Source: Ligustrum vulgare
Taxonomy: Eukaryota > Streptophyta > Magnoliopsida > Lamiales > Oleaceae
NCBI GenBank assembly: GCA_963555705.1
Contig: OY743174.1
Span: 24,927,608-24,991,607, forward strand
Length of the DNA: 64,000 nucleotides
Reading direction: 5' to 3'
Shown: piece after piece, positions 23,582 through 32,459 of the stretch
Numbering within the stretch: position 1 is the stretch's first letter
Layout of the letters: every line of letters begins with the position of its first letter
Translations under genes and position numbers: made by a program
Notes under the pieces: model-generated
The model's input: the letters and a program-made list of their open reading frames with translations, nothing else
Database searches by the model: none
Told to the model about the DNA's origin: nothing

Positions 23582-24453
23582 TAGGGGTGGACGTCGAGTG
23601 GTTCGGTTCGGGTATCTCAAGAACCGGAACAGAACCATACTTTTCGATTTTTATAAAATGATTATATCGCAAGAACCAAAACTAGAACCAAACCATTCGG
23701 TTTGGTTTGGTTTGGTTCGGTTTCAGTTTTATTTTGGTTCTACAATAATAATTATTTTTCGAGAGCCTTATCGAGAAGAATTAGGCCTCGGGAAGTTAGC
23801 CTATAACCTAAAATAAATTTCTACCGAATATATTAAGATCAAGAATTTCGAAAATCCTTTCACCCCAAAAAAAGTATAGAATTTTCCATGAAACGGAAGA
23901 TATTCATAAACAAAAATAAGAAATAAATGGCCTAGAAGATTTTTCGTGTATGGCAATATAGTAAACTTGTTGGATGAATCATAAGTTTTAAATGCGTTAT
24001 TATTAATTATTTTTTATTTGTATTTAAATATTTAATTAACTTCATCGTGGTCATTAACAACTTCGCTTATTAATAAGTTAGTCTCATTCGATTTTCATTT
24101 ACTAAGAATTTCAGTCAAAGTGTGTGAAGTTAAATGTTACAATGAGGTAGAGACGTAACAAACTCCATAAAAAGAAATTAATCATTTTCACTTTACCCAA
24201 AAAAAATTACAAATTCTTTTGATTTTTAGTTTTAAGACGACCAATTAAGACTTTTTTAAAAAAAAGGATCAAAGACCTATTCTAACTTCGATTTTTCGGT
24301 TCCAAAAGCGGAACCGAGAACCGAACCGAAACCAATCGGTTCTCGGTTCCAAAACCGATTTTCTATTTTAATTTTCTAAAACCATACGGTTCCGATTTTT
24401 TCAGTTCGATTCCGATTCGTTCATATCGGTTCCGATTTTTTTGTCGACCCCTA
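23582..24453. mobile_element. hAT-type non-autonomous element (872 bp)
   Basis: Begins TAGGGGTGGACGTCGAG and ends TTTGTCGACCCCTA. Flanked by GCGGTTTG (23574-23581) and ACGGTTTG (24454-24461), an 8-bp duplication with one mismatch, the hAT length. Both ends carry repeats of GGTTCGGTT/AACCGAACC (23605-23740 and 24295-24430). No transposase is encoded. It seems to sit in an older CGTTTGG-type MITE. Confidence 0.7.
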
Positions 24454-24625
24454 ACGGTTTGGTTTAAATCAAAGATTTAATTTACATAATTTTTTAAATC
24501 ACTTTTTAATTATACACATTTTCTCTCTCTAATTTTTAACCACATATTTTATCTACAAAGTTTAAATAAATAATCTCTCTCCAATTTAAATAAGCGCTGA
24601 ATACAACCCTTAACTACTTTGTCTC

Positions 24626-24833
24626 TGTTATAAATAATGTATATATGTGAATGACATTACCATTATATCCCTGTAAACTTTACAATATTACGATTGTGCC
24701 ATTGTCCACTCCTATAAATAGGAGCCTATACTTACCAATTTATTACACCAATTCTTGAAGAGAAATTCTCTCCTCTAAACTCTCTCCATTTCTCTCTCTA
24801 TGTTGTTCTTATGATTTCGATGATTTTATAACA
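24626..24833 (+). repeat. 5' LTR of the gene-carrying element
   Basis: 208 bases, TG...CA ends, identical by eye to the LTR at 30756-30963. CTCCTATAAATAGGAGCC (24709-24726) holds a TATA-box-like TATAAATA between inverted CTCCTA/TAGGAG arms, the likely core promoter. A CT-rich tract follows. Confidence 0.93.
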
Positions 24834-24852
24834 CGTTATCAGCACGAGTCTC
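24834..24852 (+). other. Candidate primer binding site
   Basis: CGTTATCAGCACGAGTCTC follows the 5' LTR directly. It does not begin with TGG as sites for an intact tRNA 3' end do, so the primer is uncertain and may be an internal tRNA segment. Confidence 0.4.
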
Positions 24853-24959
24853 TAACCAATTGAGTAATAACGGGAGTATGCTCTACAGTTGCATCTAAAT
24901 GATGAGCCTCTGTATCAGAAACCTGATTATTACTAACCAATGTTTCCTTTTCTCTCAAA

Positions 24960-25320
24960 CTGAAAAAGAATGATTCTGGCCGATCCAGATATCCGATCGA
25001 CGATCGGCCACCGCCATCAGAACGGGCTTGTCAAGGAGAAGACTCGCCTAAAATTTGGCGCAGAACCAACGGCTGAAACAAAAGATATCGACCGAAGAAG
25101 AAAATCTGAAAAACTGTGCAAAAACAGATATCTGACCGAAAATTGAAATGCTTATTCCGGACGATTCTGAACTCCGATCGACGATCGGCCAGCGGCATAT
25201 CAACGGGTTTTTCTAGGAGAAGACTCGACTGAAATTTGGCGCAAATCCAACGGTTAAAACGGAAGTTATTGTCCGGAGAAGAAGATGCTGGCGGACTGAA
25301 AAATGATGATTCCGGCCAAA
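24960..25320. repeat. Diverged tandem duplication of about 180 bases
   Basis: The blocks 24970-25110 and 25150-25290 share TCCGATCGACGATCGGCCA, GGAGAAGACTCG and AATTTGGCGCA. The palindrome CGATCGACGATCG occurs in each. No gene is assigned here. Confidence 0.8.
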
Positions 25321-25779
25321 CGGTTGATCTTTTGGAAAATCGGAGACCACCGGCATGTTCAGGACGCCGAGGCACATATTATGGTGATGGGTTAATTTTT
25401 CCGATCACCGGCGCGTGGCGGCCGGCGGCGGCCGGCGGCGGCGGCGCGTGGCGGATCCGGCGATGACGAAAGGCAGTTTGTCCGTTTTGATGAATTGGAT
25501 TTTTCTATGATCTTATTTTTCTGTTTTGTGCAGTTTTTAAAATATTCCGGCGGTCGAACATGGCGGTTTTCTTAAAAACTGTTTTTGGAGCAATCCTGAC
25601 GAGATTTTGAACTTCGGACCAAAAGTAAGTTTGTTCTAAATTAAATTTTAAACCTATTGACGGTTTCAATTTATTCATATGAGCAATATATTAAAATATG
25701 GACGATTTTGCCCTTAATAATACATACAAGTATAATAATCGTAAATTAACGATTAATATGTGATCAATTGAATTATATT

Positions 25780-25960
25780 ATGCTGCCACCTACATGGTTG
25801 GTTTTACCACCTACATGGTTGGCTTTACCCGGTTTAATTATTTCATTATGTCGATTCCGCCTATATGGCCGGTTTAATTGTTTCATCTCGTTGATACCGT
25901 CTATATGGCTGGTTTAATTATTTCATCACGTTGACACCGCCTATATGGTCGGTATATCAA
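25780..25960. repeat. Short tandem repeat with CCTAYATGG core
   Basis: About five degenerate units with the words CGCCTATATGGCCGGTTTAA and TTTCATCACGTTGA. Confidence 0.8.
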
Positions 25961-26105
25961 TTGAATACATATAAACACCTCAGTTGTTGGTTAATTCTAA
26001 CATATTAGAGGGTTGTTGTCAACATATATACTTGGTGGTATAACCCCAGTATCGTTATTGTTAATATATATATACAATATTATTGTTATTTGATACTTCA
26101 TTAAA

Positions 26106-26496
26106 TGATACCAGAAGTTATCAATACTAAAGTTAGAAAATATTTTATCAAATGATACCAGAAGTTATCATTACCAAAAGGTTGATAAATATTAATAAAA
26201 TGTTTTATCCAATGGTACCAGAAGTTACCAATATCTGAATTTGAATGGGTGGATGAAAATTATTCAACAAGAGAATGTTGATGTATGATAAGATAATATC
26301 ACATGATAGCACGGATATAGCTAATGTGAAAATAATCTCATCAGTATTATGAGATGAATGTTAGATGATAAGTGCCTGGAAAAGTTCTTGCACGAGCACT
26401 TATATATTCCAGAAGAAGTACATATTTACTCCAGAAGAAGTAAAAATTATCATCTAAACATACTGAAATGATATTATTATTGCTCCTGAAGAAGCA
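26106..26496 (+). repeat. Hairpin array, left block
   Basis: Short inverted repeats around a fixed centre. TGATAC-CAGAA-GTTATCA (26106), AATGATAC-CAGAA-GTTATCATT (26151) and TGGTAC-CAGAA-GTTACCA (26213) vary in the arms but keep the centre. TTTACT...AGTAAA (26425) and TGCT...AGCA (26481) surround CCAGAAGA and CCTGAAGA. The array resumes beyond the captured genes. Confidence 0.85.
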
Positions 26497-26554
26497 TAAA
26501 CGAGACATACATGCAAAATGCAAAAGGGGAAAACATTTATGATCCTCAAAATTA

Positions 26555-26765
26555 GAGATGTGTTTCGGGAGTAGCCGTATCCTACCACCTCTGACCTTTT
26601 GAGGAAATAAAGAAAAAAGTGTGTTTCAAGAGTAAGAAATACTCCATACTCTACCACTTTAAATCTTTGAGGTACACAAGATTAATACATTGATAAAATC
26701 CTAGAAATTTATGGTGTGTCTCAAGAGTGAGAATACTCCGTACTCTACCACCACCTATTCTAGAG
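26555..26765. repeat. Threefold degenerate repeat next to the LOG gene
   Basis: Three diverged copies of a unit beginning GTGTTTCGGGAGTAG / GTGTTTCAAGAGTAA / GTGTCTCAAGAGTGA and including CTCTACCAC, just beyond the stop codon of the LOG frame. Confidence 0.75.
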
Positions 26766-26766
26766 T

Positions 26767-27420
26767 TCACAAAGATAAATTTACATTAACCGGACTCCAT
26801 TTTCGCTTGATTCCCCTTCCTTGCGACCAATCTATCTTTACTCCTGCTGGATCTTGTATTGGAATATATGATTGCAACTTATCCAGCAGTTCCTCGATAG
26901 TAGGAGCAGAAATAAGGATTCTCCTAGAAAATGGAGATATGAATCCCTGTTCCACAGCATAATCAAGAAATGTTAGCAAACCATCAAAGAAATTGTTTAC
27001 ATTTAAAAGCCCTATAGGCTTAGTATGGAGATCTAGTTGAGCCCATGAAGTAATATTAAAGATTTCTTCTAAAGTACCAAAACCTCCAGGCAGGGCTATG
27101 AAGGCATCAGAACCATATAACATGCAAGTTATGCGTTCATGGATAGATAAGGTTTGTACTTCATGCCCTCGTGTTTTGCCTGCAATATCAGCTAAAGGAG
27201 TAGGTATAACACCTATCACTCTTGCTTTCTCTACTAGAGCGGATTGTGAAACACAACCCATCAATCCACTGCTACCTCCTCCATACACGAGAGTGATACC
27301 TTTCTCTCCCAATTTCTTTCCTAAATCCACGGCTGCTTCTAGATACCCAAAACCTTTTCCCACTTTTGATCCACAAAATACACAGATAGTTTTGATCTGT
27401 CGAAATTTTGGTCCTTCCAT
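26767..27420 (-). CDS. LOG-family cytokinin riboside 5'-monophosphate phosphoribohydrolase, intronless copy
   Basis: 217 residues, the usual length of plant LONELY GUY proteins. LOG enzymes release active cytokinin bases from their riboside monophosphates in one step, normally in the cytosol and nucleus. The Rossmann-like start TICVFCGS (residues 11-18), GGGSSGLMG (47-55), the conserved Arg in HERITCM (R96) and the family motif PGGFGTLEE (111-119, fitting PGGxGTxxE with E119) are all present, as is KPIGLLNV (134-141). The Lys that often follows the Arg (HxRK) is Ile here. There is no stop or frameshift. Plant LOG genes normally have several introns; this copy is one exon, pointing to a cDNA origin. 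It lies antisense inside the LTR element. The start at 27420 follows an upstream A-rich stretch and aligns with family starts. Promoter and expression are unknown. Confidence 0.9.
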   Translation of the reverse strand: MEGPKFRQIKTICVFCGSKVGKGFGYLEAAVDLGKKLGEKGITLVYGGGSSGLMGCVSQSALVEKARVIGVIPTPLADIAGKTRGHEVQTLSIHERITCMLYGSDAFIALPGGFGTLEEIFNITSWAQLDLHTKPIGLLNVNNFFDGLLTFLDYAVEQGFISPFSRRILISAPTIEELLDKLQSYIPIQDPAGVKIDWSQGRGIKRKWSPVNVNLSL

Positions 27421-27668
27421 TTTTGAAAGTAAAGAAGGAAAATGTTATTTTGGGATGCATGAACTATGAAAAATGTTTGGCTATTTAAAACCGAAAAACT
27501 TCACTATTTACTGGTCGTTTTTCGAAAAAGTGAAGATTTACTTTTGACAAAATCATCCTACTCACCTTTCGGCGATTTAATATTTTTAACCAGCCTTTAT
27601 CAAAACTCGTGAAAGGAAACAGAAAAAATATTTTATATGTGCATATATATCAAATGATTTACCTTGTA
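27421..27668 (-). other. Spacer between the two captured reading frames
   Basis: About 250 bases between the stop of the Cys4 frame and the LOG start. On the minus strand ATTAATACAAG-GTAAATC just after the first stop resembles a 5' splice site. No protein frame. Confidence 0.4.
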
Positions 27669-28241
27669 TTAATGCTGCATAGCCAAAGCATCATTGTTTA
27701 TAACAGCATGGCAAACAGGATCTTTTGCTATTATATTTTTGAGACTATATCTCTCTTTATCGCTGATGAATTTAGCCCATAAAGATAGTAGCTCACGCTG
27801 CACATATCCACTAGGGTGCGTCTCAAGAGTCAATCGGATATCATCCAATGACTCCTTACTCAGTCCACCCTTAATGAAGTCTATCTTATCATCTCGATTT
27901 ATGGATGAATATCCTATTGATTTACAACGGGTATCACATGTCCATCGAGCACATTTGTAGCAACTATTTAATCTTTTTGCTCTTCGCTTCTTTGCAAAAG
28001 TACTCTTACCTAAGCCAGGCTTGTGCTTAGAAAATGAATCTGGTAATTCACCAGCTAATCGAACTTTTGCTTCGATCAACCAGCGAACATCTTCTGGCAT
28101 GCCATGATCCATCAGCAACCTCAATCTTTCGAGCCTAATTCGATAAATTTTTCTCAAATCATTTACTGGAAGATTGGAATAATATTTGCGAATATTTGAA
28201 AGTATGATATCCATTTTTGATGGATCTAGCCTTCTTCCCAA
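27669..28241 (-). CDS. Unrecognised 190-aa Cys4 protein captured with LOG
   Basis: An uninterrupted 190-residue frame on the same strand as LOG and upstream of it in transcription order. Residues 20-60 are charged and helical (NDLRKIYRIRLERLRLLMD). A strongly basic stretch KKRRAKR (84-90) could be a nuclear signal. It is followed by C94-x2-C97-x4-C102-x3-C106 (CYKCARWTC), a likely zinc site, then RDDKIDFIKGGLSKESLDDIR. The balanced composition and lack of stops indicate a real protein kept under selection until recently. I do not recognise the family. The neighbouring intronless LOG suggests it too was copied from a host gene. It shares no motif with Gag, Pol or known transposases. Confidence 0.7.
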   Translation of the reverse strand: MGRRLDPSKMDIILSNIRKYYSNLPVNDLRKIYRIRLERLRLLMDHGMPEDVRWLIEAKVRLAGELPDSFSKHKPGLGKSTFAKKRRAKRLNSCYKCARWTCDTRCKSIGYSSINRDDKIDFIKGGLSKESLDDIRLTLETHPSGYVQRELLSLWAKFISDKERYSLKNIIAKDPVCHAVINNDALAMQH

Positions 28242-28510
28242 ATCATCTATTTAAATGCATTATTCAACGCGTAAAAGAGCGGCGGCTCCGCGTGTCAGTG
28301 ATATGGATTCCATCAAGAAATAATGGAATAAATTATTGAAAAGGTGAGATAATATGCCATTACCTTTTTCGATATAAGGGAAGATTTGGCGACAAGATTG
28401 AGATTATGAGATATTTCCTTGGATATTGTACCTGATTTTTCGGTATACTAAAAGTAATAAAGGTATACTGATTTGAACTATATAGAATACTGATGAAATA
28501 AATGTTGTAT
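28242..28510. other. Region upstream of the captured Cys4 frame
   Basis: Includes a GC-rich patch GAGCGGCGGCTCCGCGTG (28277-28294) with a small GAGC(C)GGC...CCGC inverted arrangement. It could be a 5' leader of the captured gene. No reading frame is assigned. Confidence 0.35.
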
Positions 28511-29281
28511 TGAACCAGAAGTTCATACATATGTACAAGTGAAATATCTTATTGAACCAGAAGTTCATACGTACAAGTGAAATATGTATATAGTATGAAC
28601 CAGAAGCTCATAAATGAAATATACATTGTATTGAACCAGAAGTTTAGCGATATTGTATTGAATCAAATATTCATACATAGAAATGAAATAAAACCGTATA
28701 GAACCAGAAGTTCTATAATAAACGGTTAGATTATCAAAAGTTCCAAATTATTTTCTATGAGAATAACTTATTCAGAAATTGTTTATCATACAACAATATT
28801 CTATGTCAAACAGGGAATAGCTCAAGAAGCTTTATTATTTGTAAAAGTGCGATATGCATACACTCCACCAAAGCGCACTGAGATATATGATTGAAATTAC
28901 ATCCCTAAAAGAATGACATGTGTTATGGCATTTTAGCCGATTGATAATATTTGAGAACATTATGGTGAAAACACGCCTGAAGCGTAATTATGCCTGAAGC
29001 ATAATGACTATCGATTCCAAAAATAAATATCTCTTGAATGATTGAAATGATTCCTTTGAGGCTAAATACTCAAAGTAAGTAAAAGGGACATAGTCAAATG
29101 ATGAGATATTCAGGTACCTGATGATAGAACATATAAAGAGATCTCTCCACGTTATATTGAGATGGAATCGATAAATAAGTCGACTGCATACCCTCTTATG
29201 AAATAAGATTGATGAAATCATAATTCTTTGGCCAAGTATGAAACCCTAATGTAGGGATTATTGTTCAAGGACCTGAAGTCC
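28511..29281 (+). repeat. Hairpin array, middle block
   Basis: TGAAC-CAGAA-GTTCA at 28511 and 28553, TATGAAC-CAGAA-GCTCATA at 28594, a decayed unit at 28632, TATAGAAC-CAGAA-GTTCTATA at 28697 (8-bp perfect arms), ACGC-CTGAA-GCGT at 28973, ATTATGC-CTGAA-GCATAAT at 28987 (7-bp perfect arms) and GGAC-CTGAA-GTCC at 29269. Confidence 0.88.
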
Positions 29282-29759
29282 AAATGCTTAAATGTGTAAA
29301 GCCAGTAATTATATGTACAAATGAAAAATATTTCACAGTCGTAAAAGACGACTAGTTGCGCGCGAAATTTTTCATAGAACTGGCATGACATATGGTGGAT
29401 AGACTATAGTCTAAATCACTAGCTTGAGCTCCTTGATATACCAATGAGTGAGATCAAAATGTATGATTCTCATCTCGGTACTTTGGGAGTATTCTTTGAT
29501 GTACCAGTTGATCGCGGTACGTTGGGATTTCAAGTAAAATGATTGTAGATTATATGTCGAAATTGATATCTATTTCAATGATTGATTATGCTCCTGCAAA
29601 ATTAGAAATTGCAGTTTATAAAGTACAAGAACATACATGTATAAATCATTGAAAGATTCAATATGCCCAGATTAGTATCACTATAGAATGATACAAATGA
29701 CTCCATGATATAATATGTTGAAAGTGAAATTGGAGTGTACTATTTATGACATCTGGGAA

Positions 29760-29960
29760 ATTGATTATTCACTAGAAGTGAATACGAAAATGAATATTCA
29801 CCAGAAGTGAATTTGAAATTGATTATTCACTAGAAGTGAATTTGAAAATGAATATTTAATTATTCACTAGAAGTGAAAGATGCAATCTATGAAAGTGAAT
29901 TATAGATTTGATTATTCACCAGAAGTGAATTCTAAATTTGATTATTCACCAGAAGTGAAA
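29760..29960 (+). repeat. Hairpin array, right block (six ATTCAC units)
   Basis: Six near-identical units ATTCAC-(C/T)AGAA-GTGAA(T/A) at 29767, 29796, 29825, 29862, 29914 and 29944, spaced by 29-52 bases. Confidence 0.92.
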
Positions 29961-30024
29961 AATACAATGAAAAGATTCGTGATTGCACCAATATACATGT
30001 AATATTCCATGAAAGGAATAAATA

Positions 30025-30735
30025 CGCGTTGCACTCTTTTTCCCTTAGCTGAGGTTTTGTCCCACAGGGTTTTCATAGCAAGTTTTTTAATGAGGCAACA
30101 GTTGAGGCGTATTGATGAAAATTAATGAGAATAATGCACTCTTTTTCCCTTCGCTGAGGTTTTGTCCCACAGGGTTTTCCTAGCAAGGTTTTTGAGGCAT
30201 CATCATAGCTATCAACAAGCTATAATTCAGCAACACATTATTATACTGGAATGATATCAACAAATGAAGAAAATCATACACATCTTATGAAGAATGTTAT
30301 GATATCGACTACACACAAGAAGATTTTCATATATATTCCAGAAGAAAGATGATATCATTATTCAAAAGGTTCATGAATACTTGATTGCACACTTCAGGGG
30401 GAGAATCATGCTGTCATGCTGTACTCTTTTTCCTTCGTCCAGGTTTTGTCCCACAGGGTTTTCCTGACAAGGTTTTAACGAGGCAGCGGCTGTACTCTTT
30501 TTCCTTCGTTCAGATTTTGTCCCATTGGGTTTTACTGACAAGGTTTTAACGAGGCAGCACTGAAGCACTGAAGAACTTCAAAGATTCAATACATGATTTG
30601 TTCTACTTGAACATTAAGACTCAACGATTGACGATGGCCAATATCAGGGGGAGCAACTGTACTCTTTTTCCTTCGCTCAAGTTTTATCCCATTGGGTTTT
30701 CTTAGCAAGGTTTTAACGAGGCAGACAGTTGCGTA
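30025..30735 (+). repeat. Five copies of a copia 3'-region phrase before the 3' LTR
   Basis: Units of 60-70 bases with CTCTTTTTCCTTCG, TTTTGTCCCACAGGGTTTTC and GCAAGGTTTTAACGAGGCA, starting near 30032, 30137, 30422, 30492 and 30660. Some plant Ty1/copia elements carry the same kind of block between pol and the 3' LTR. It supports a copia parent. Confidence 0.85.
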
Positions 30736-30744
30736 ATATGTCAT

Positions 30745-30755
30745 TCAAGGGGGAG
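30745..30755 (+). other. Polypurine tract
   Basis: CAAGGGGGAG lies directly against the 3' LTR, the usual primer for plus-strand synthesis. Confidence 0.75.
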
Positions 30756-30963
30756 TGTTATAAATAATGTATATATGTGAATGACATTACCATTATATCC
30801 CTGTAAACTTTACAATATTACGATTGTGCCATTGTCCACTCCTATAAATAGGAGCCTATACTTACCAATTTATTACACCAATTCTTGAAGAGAAATTCTC
30901 TCCTCTAAACTCTCTCCATTTCTCTCTCTATGTTGTTCTTATGATTTCGATGATTTTATAACA
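30756..30963 (+). repeat. 3' LTR of the gene-carrying element
   Basis: Identical by eye to the 5' LTR over all 208 bases. GTCTC follows at 30964-30968. Confidence 0.93.
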
Positions 30964-30968
30964 GTCTC

Positions 30969-31600
30969 TAAGACTTGTATTAATTAATTAATGGTGAAAT
31001 ATTGAGGTCGTACAATTCACGAGTTTCTCATGCATTATTTTTTCATTTCTCTATCCTTGAAAATGGTCATGATAACTCCCGCCTTTTGGTGTCCTTGATT
31101 AGTAATTCCACTTGCCATTTTTAATCCATTTTCTTTTATCACAGAGACTTCTTCCAATTGCTTAACAATTAATTTTTAAGATTCTCTCTCTGAATTCTTT
31201 GAATAGACCACCAATTTATTTGATTCTTGAATATTTGGCTATATTTTAGGTAAGGACTTCGACTTTGAGATTTATATTTATTTAATGGTTCTCGGACCGT
31301 ACCCTTATTTTCATTCTATTTAGAGCATATTTGAGATAATGTAAAAATATTTTATTTTATTTTATTTTATTTTTTTCATGGATTTGTGATTTAAAAATGT
31401 TTGAAAATTAAAAAATTGTGGGCTTGACTAAGAAGAATGGTTGAAATTGAGTTTTAAAAGTTGTGGTGAAATTTTTTACTTTGTCAAACAAGCTATCACT
31501 TCGAGAATTTTTGTTTCTTTTACGATGGACTCTATGAATTTGAAGTGCGAAAAGCCCATCATCCATTTTATAGTATAATTTTGGATTAATTGCGCACAGT
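30969..31600. other. Intergenic, nothing recognised
   Basis: AT-rich sequence with a (TTTTA)n tract near 31352-31372. No gene seen. Confidence 0.45.
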
Positions 31601-32160
31601 ACCGTTTTTATATCACTAAACTGAATTTTATGACTCAGAAGAAAATTTCTGAAAACTACAGTGATCATCTTCTTCCTTCTGACCTTCTCTCGCCACCCTC
31701 ACTGCTGGCCTCCTGCTGCTGCTGCTACCTCTACACCCGACCATCGATCATCGTTGCTGCGTGCTATATCACATCTCTACATTTCGCCTGATTGCCTACC
31801 ACCGCACAACCACCGAGCCACCACCGTTGCAGCACCGCGACGGTTGAGTGTGATGTTTTTTCTGTTGCATGGTTGTGTTAGTGTTCAGCTATGTGGGGTC
31901 CCCGATTGGAGCTATTGGCAGTGGTCGGTGGTGGTGCACAACGAGGCGTGCCGGTTGTGGTGATAAAGATGGAGTTGCAGACGGATTTGGCCTTTGATAG
32001 TAGTAAGTATAGGAACCAGCGGTTGGCGGTGGTCTGTCGGTGGTGGAATCTGGAACTGAAGTATGGTTGCGGCTGAAAGTAGGTGGTGGTTTGGAGGCGT
32101 TTGTGATTTTGCTGAGGATTGAGGTGGCACCGGCTGGGCACCTTCTTCTTCCTTTTACAA
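31600..32160. other. Low-complexity GGTGGT/CCACCA-rich segment
   Basis: Frames on both strands (31661-31963 plus, 31878-32141 minus) consist mainly of Pro, His, Thr or Trp/Gly/Val runs from CCACCACC and GGTGGTGG. A similar composition occurs at 53990-54700. This is repeat sequence, not a gene. Confidence 0.5.
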
Positions 32161-32230
32161 AGCTGTGATACTAAAAAAAAAAAAGTATTTGATTTTACGT
32201 TGGAGACAAAGTATCATAAAAATTTTTAAA

Positions 32231-32420
32231 GTATCAAACTGCAATACTAAAAAAAATCGAAAAGTATCACATTGTAATAGTGGGAAAAATTGAAAAGTGT
32301 CATAAGTATCACATTGTGATACTAAAAAAAATTGAAAAAGTATCATATTGTGATACTAAAAAAATTGAAAAGTATCATAATGTGATACCAACATAATTAT
32401 AAGTTTCATACTGTGATACT
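32231..32420. repeat. Minisatellite of palindromic GTATCA...TGATAC units
   Basis: Six units spaced about 33-42 bases, at 32231, 32264, 32306, 32340, 32372 and 32403. The best is GTATCACA-T-TGTGATAC (32306-32322), with perfect 8-bp arms. Spacers read TAAAAAAATTGAAAA. Confidence 0.88.
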
Positions 32421-32459
32421 AACATATTTGAAAAACATCAAAGTATTTTTCAGTTTTTA

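Larger units (their letters stand above)
24626..30963 (+). mobile_element. Young non-autonomous LTR retrotransposon carrying host genes (6.3 kb)
   Basis: Two LTRs of 208 bases (24626-24833 and 30756-30963) appear identical base for base and start TGTTATAAAT and end TTTTATAACA. GTCTC flanks the whole element (24621-24625 and 30964-30968), so it is a complete, recent insertion. A polypurine run AAGGGGGAG touches the 3' LTR, which sets the orientation to plus. No Gag, protease, integrase or reverse transcriptase is readable in the 5.9 kb interior, so it must depend on another element. The 3' interior repeats a phrase seen upstream of the 3' LTR in some Ty1/copia elements, suggesting copia origin. 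The interior instead holds two intact antisense reading frames and arrays of short repeats and hairpins. Confidence 0.92.

Noticed and set aside
26767..27469. Plus-strand reading frames of 83 and 123 aa opposite the LOG gene
   Set aside because: They are antisense shadows of a well-supported LOG frame and show no family motif.
29760..29960. CRISPR-like appearance (regular repeats with spacers)
   Set aside because: Repeats are only 17 bases, spacers are short and similar to each other, the units are hairpins, and the host is a plant.
31661..32141. 100-aa plus and 87-aa minus frames
   Set aside because: Low-complexity CCACCA/GGTGGT coding in both directions, no domain.
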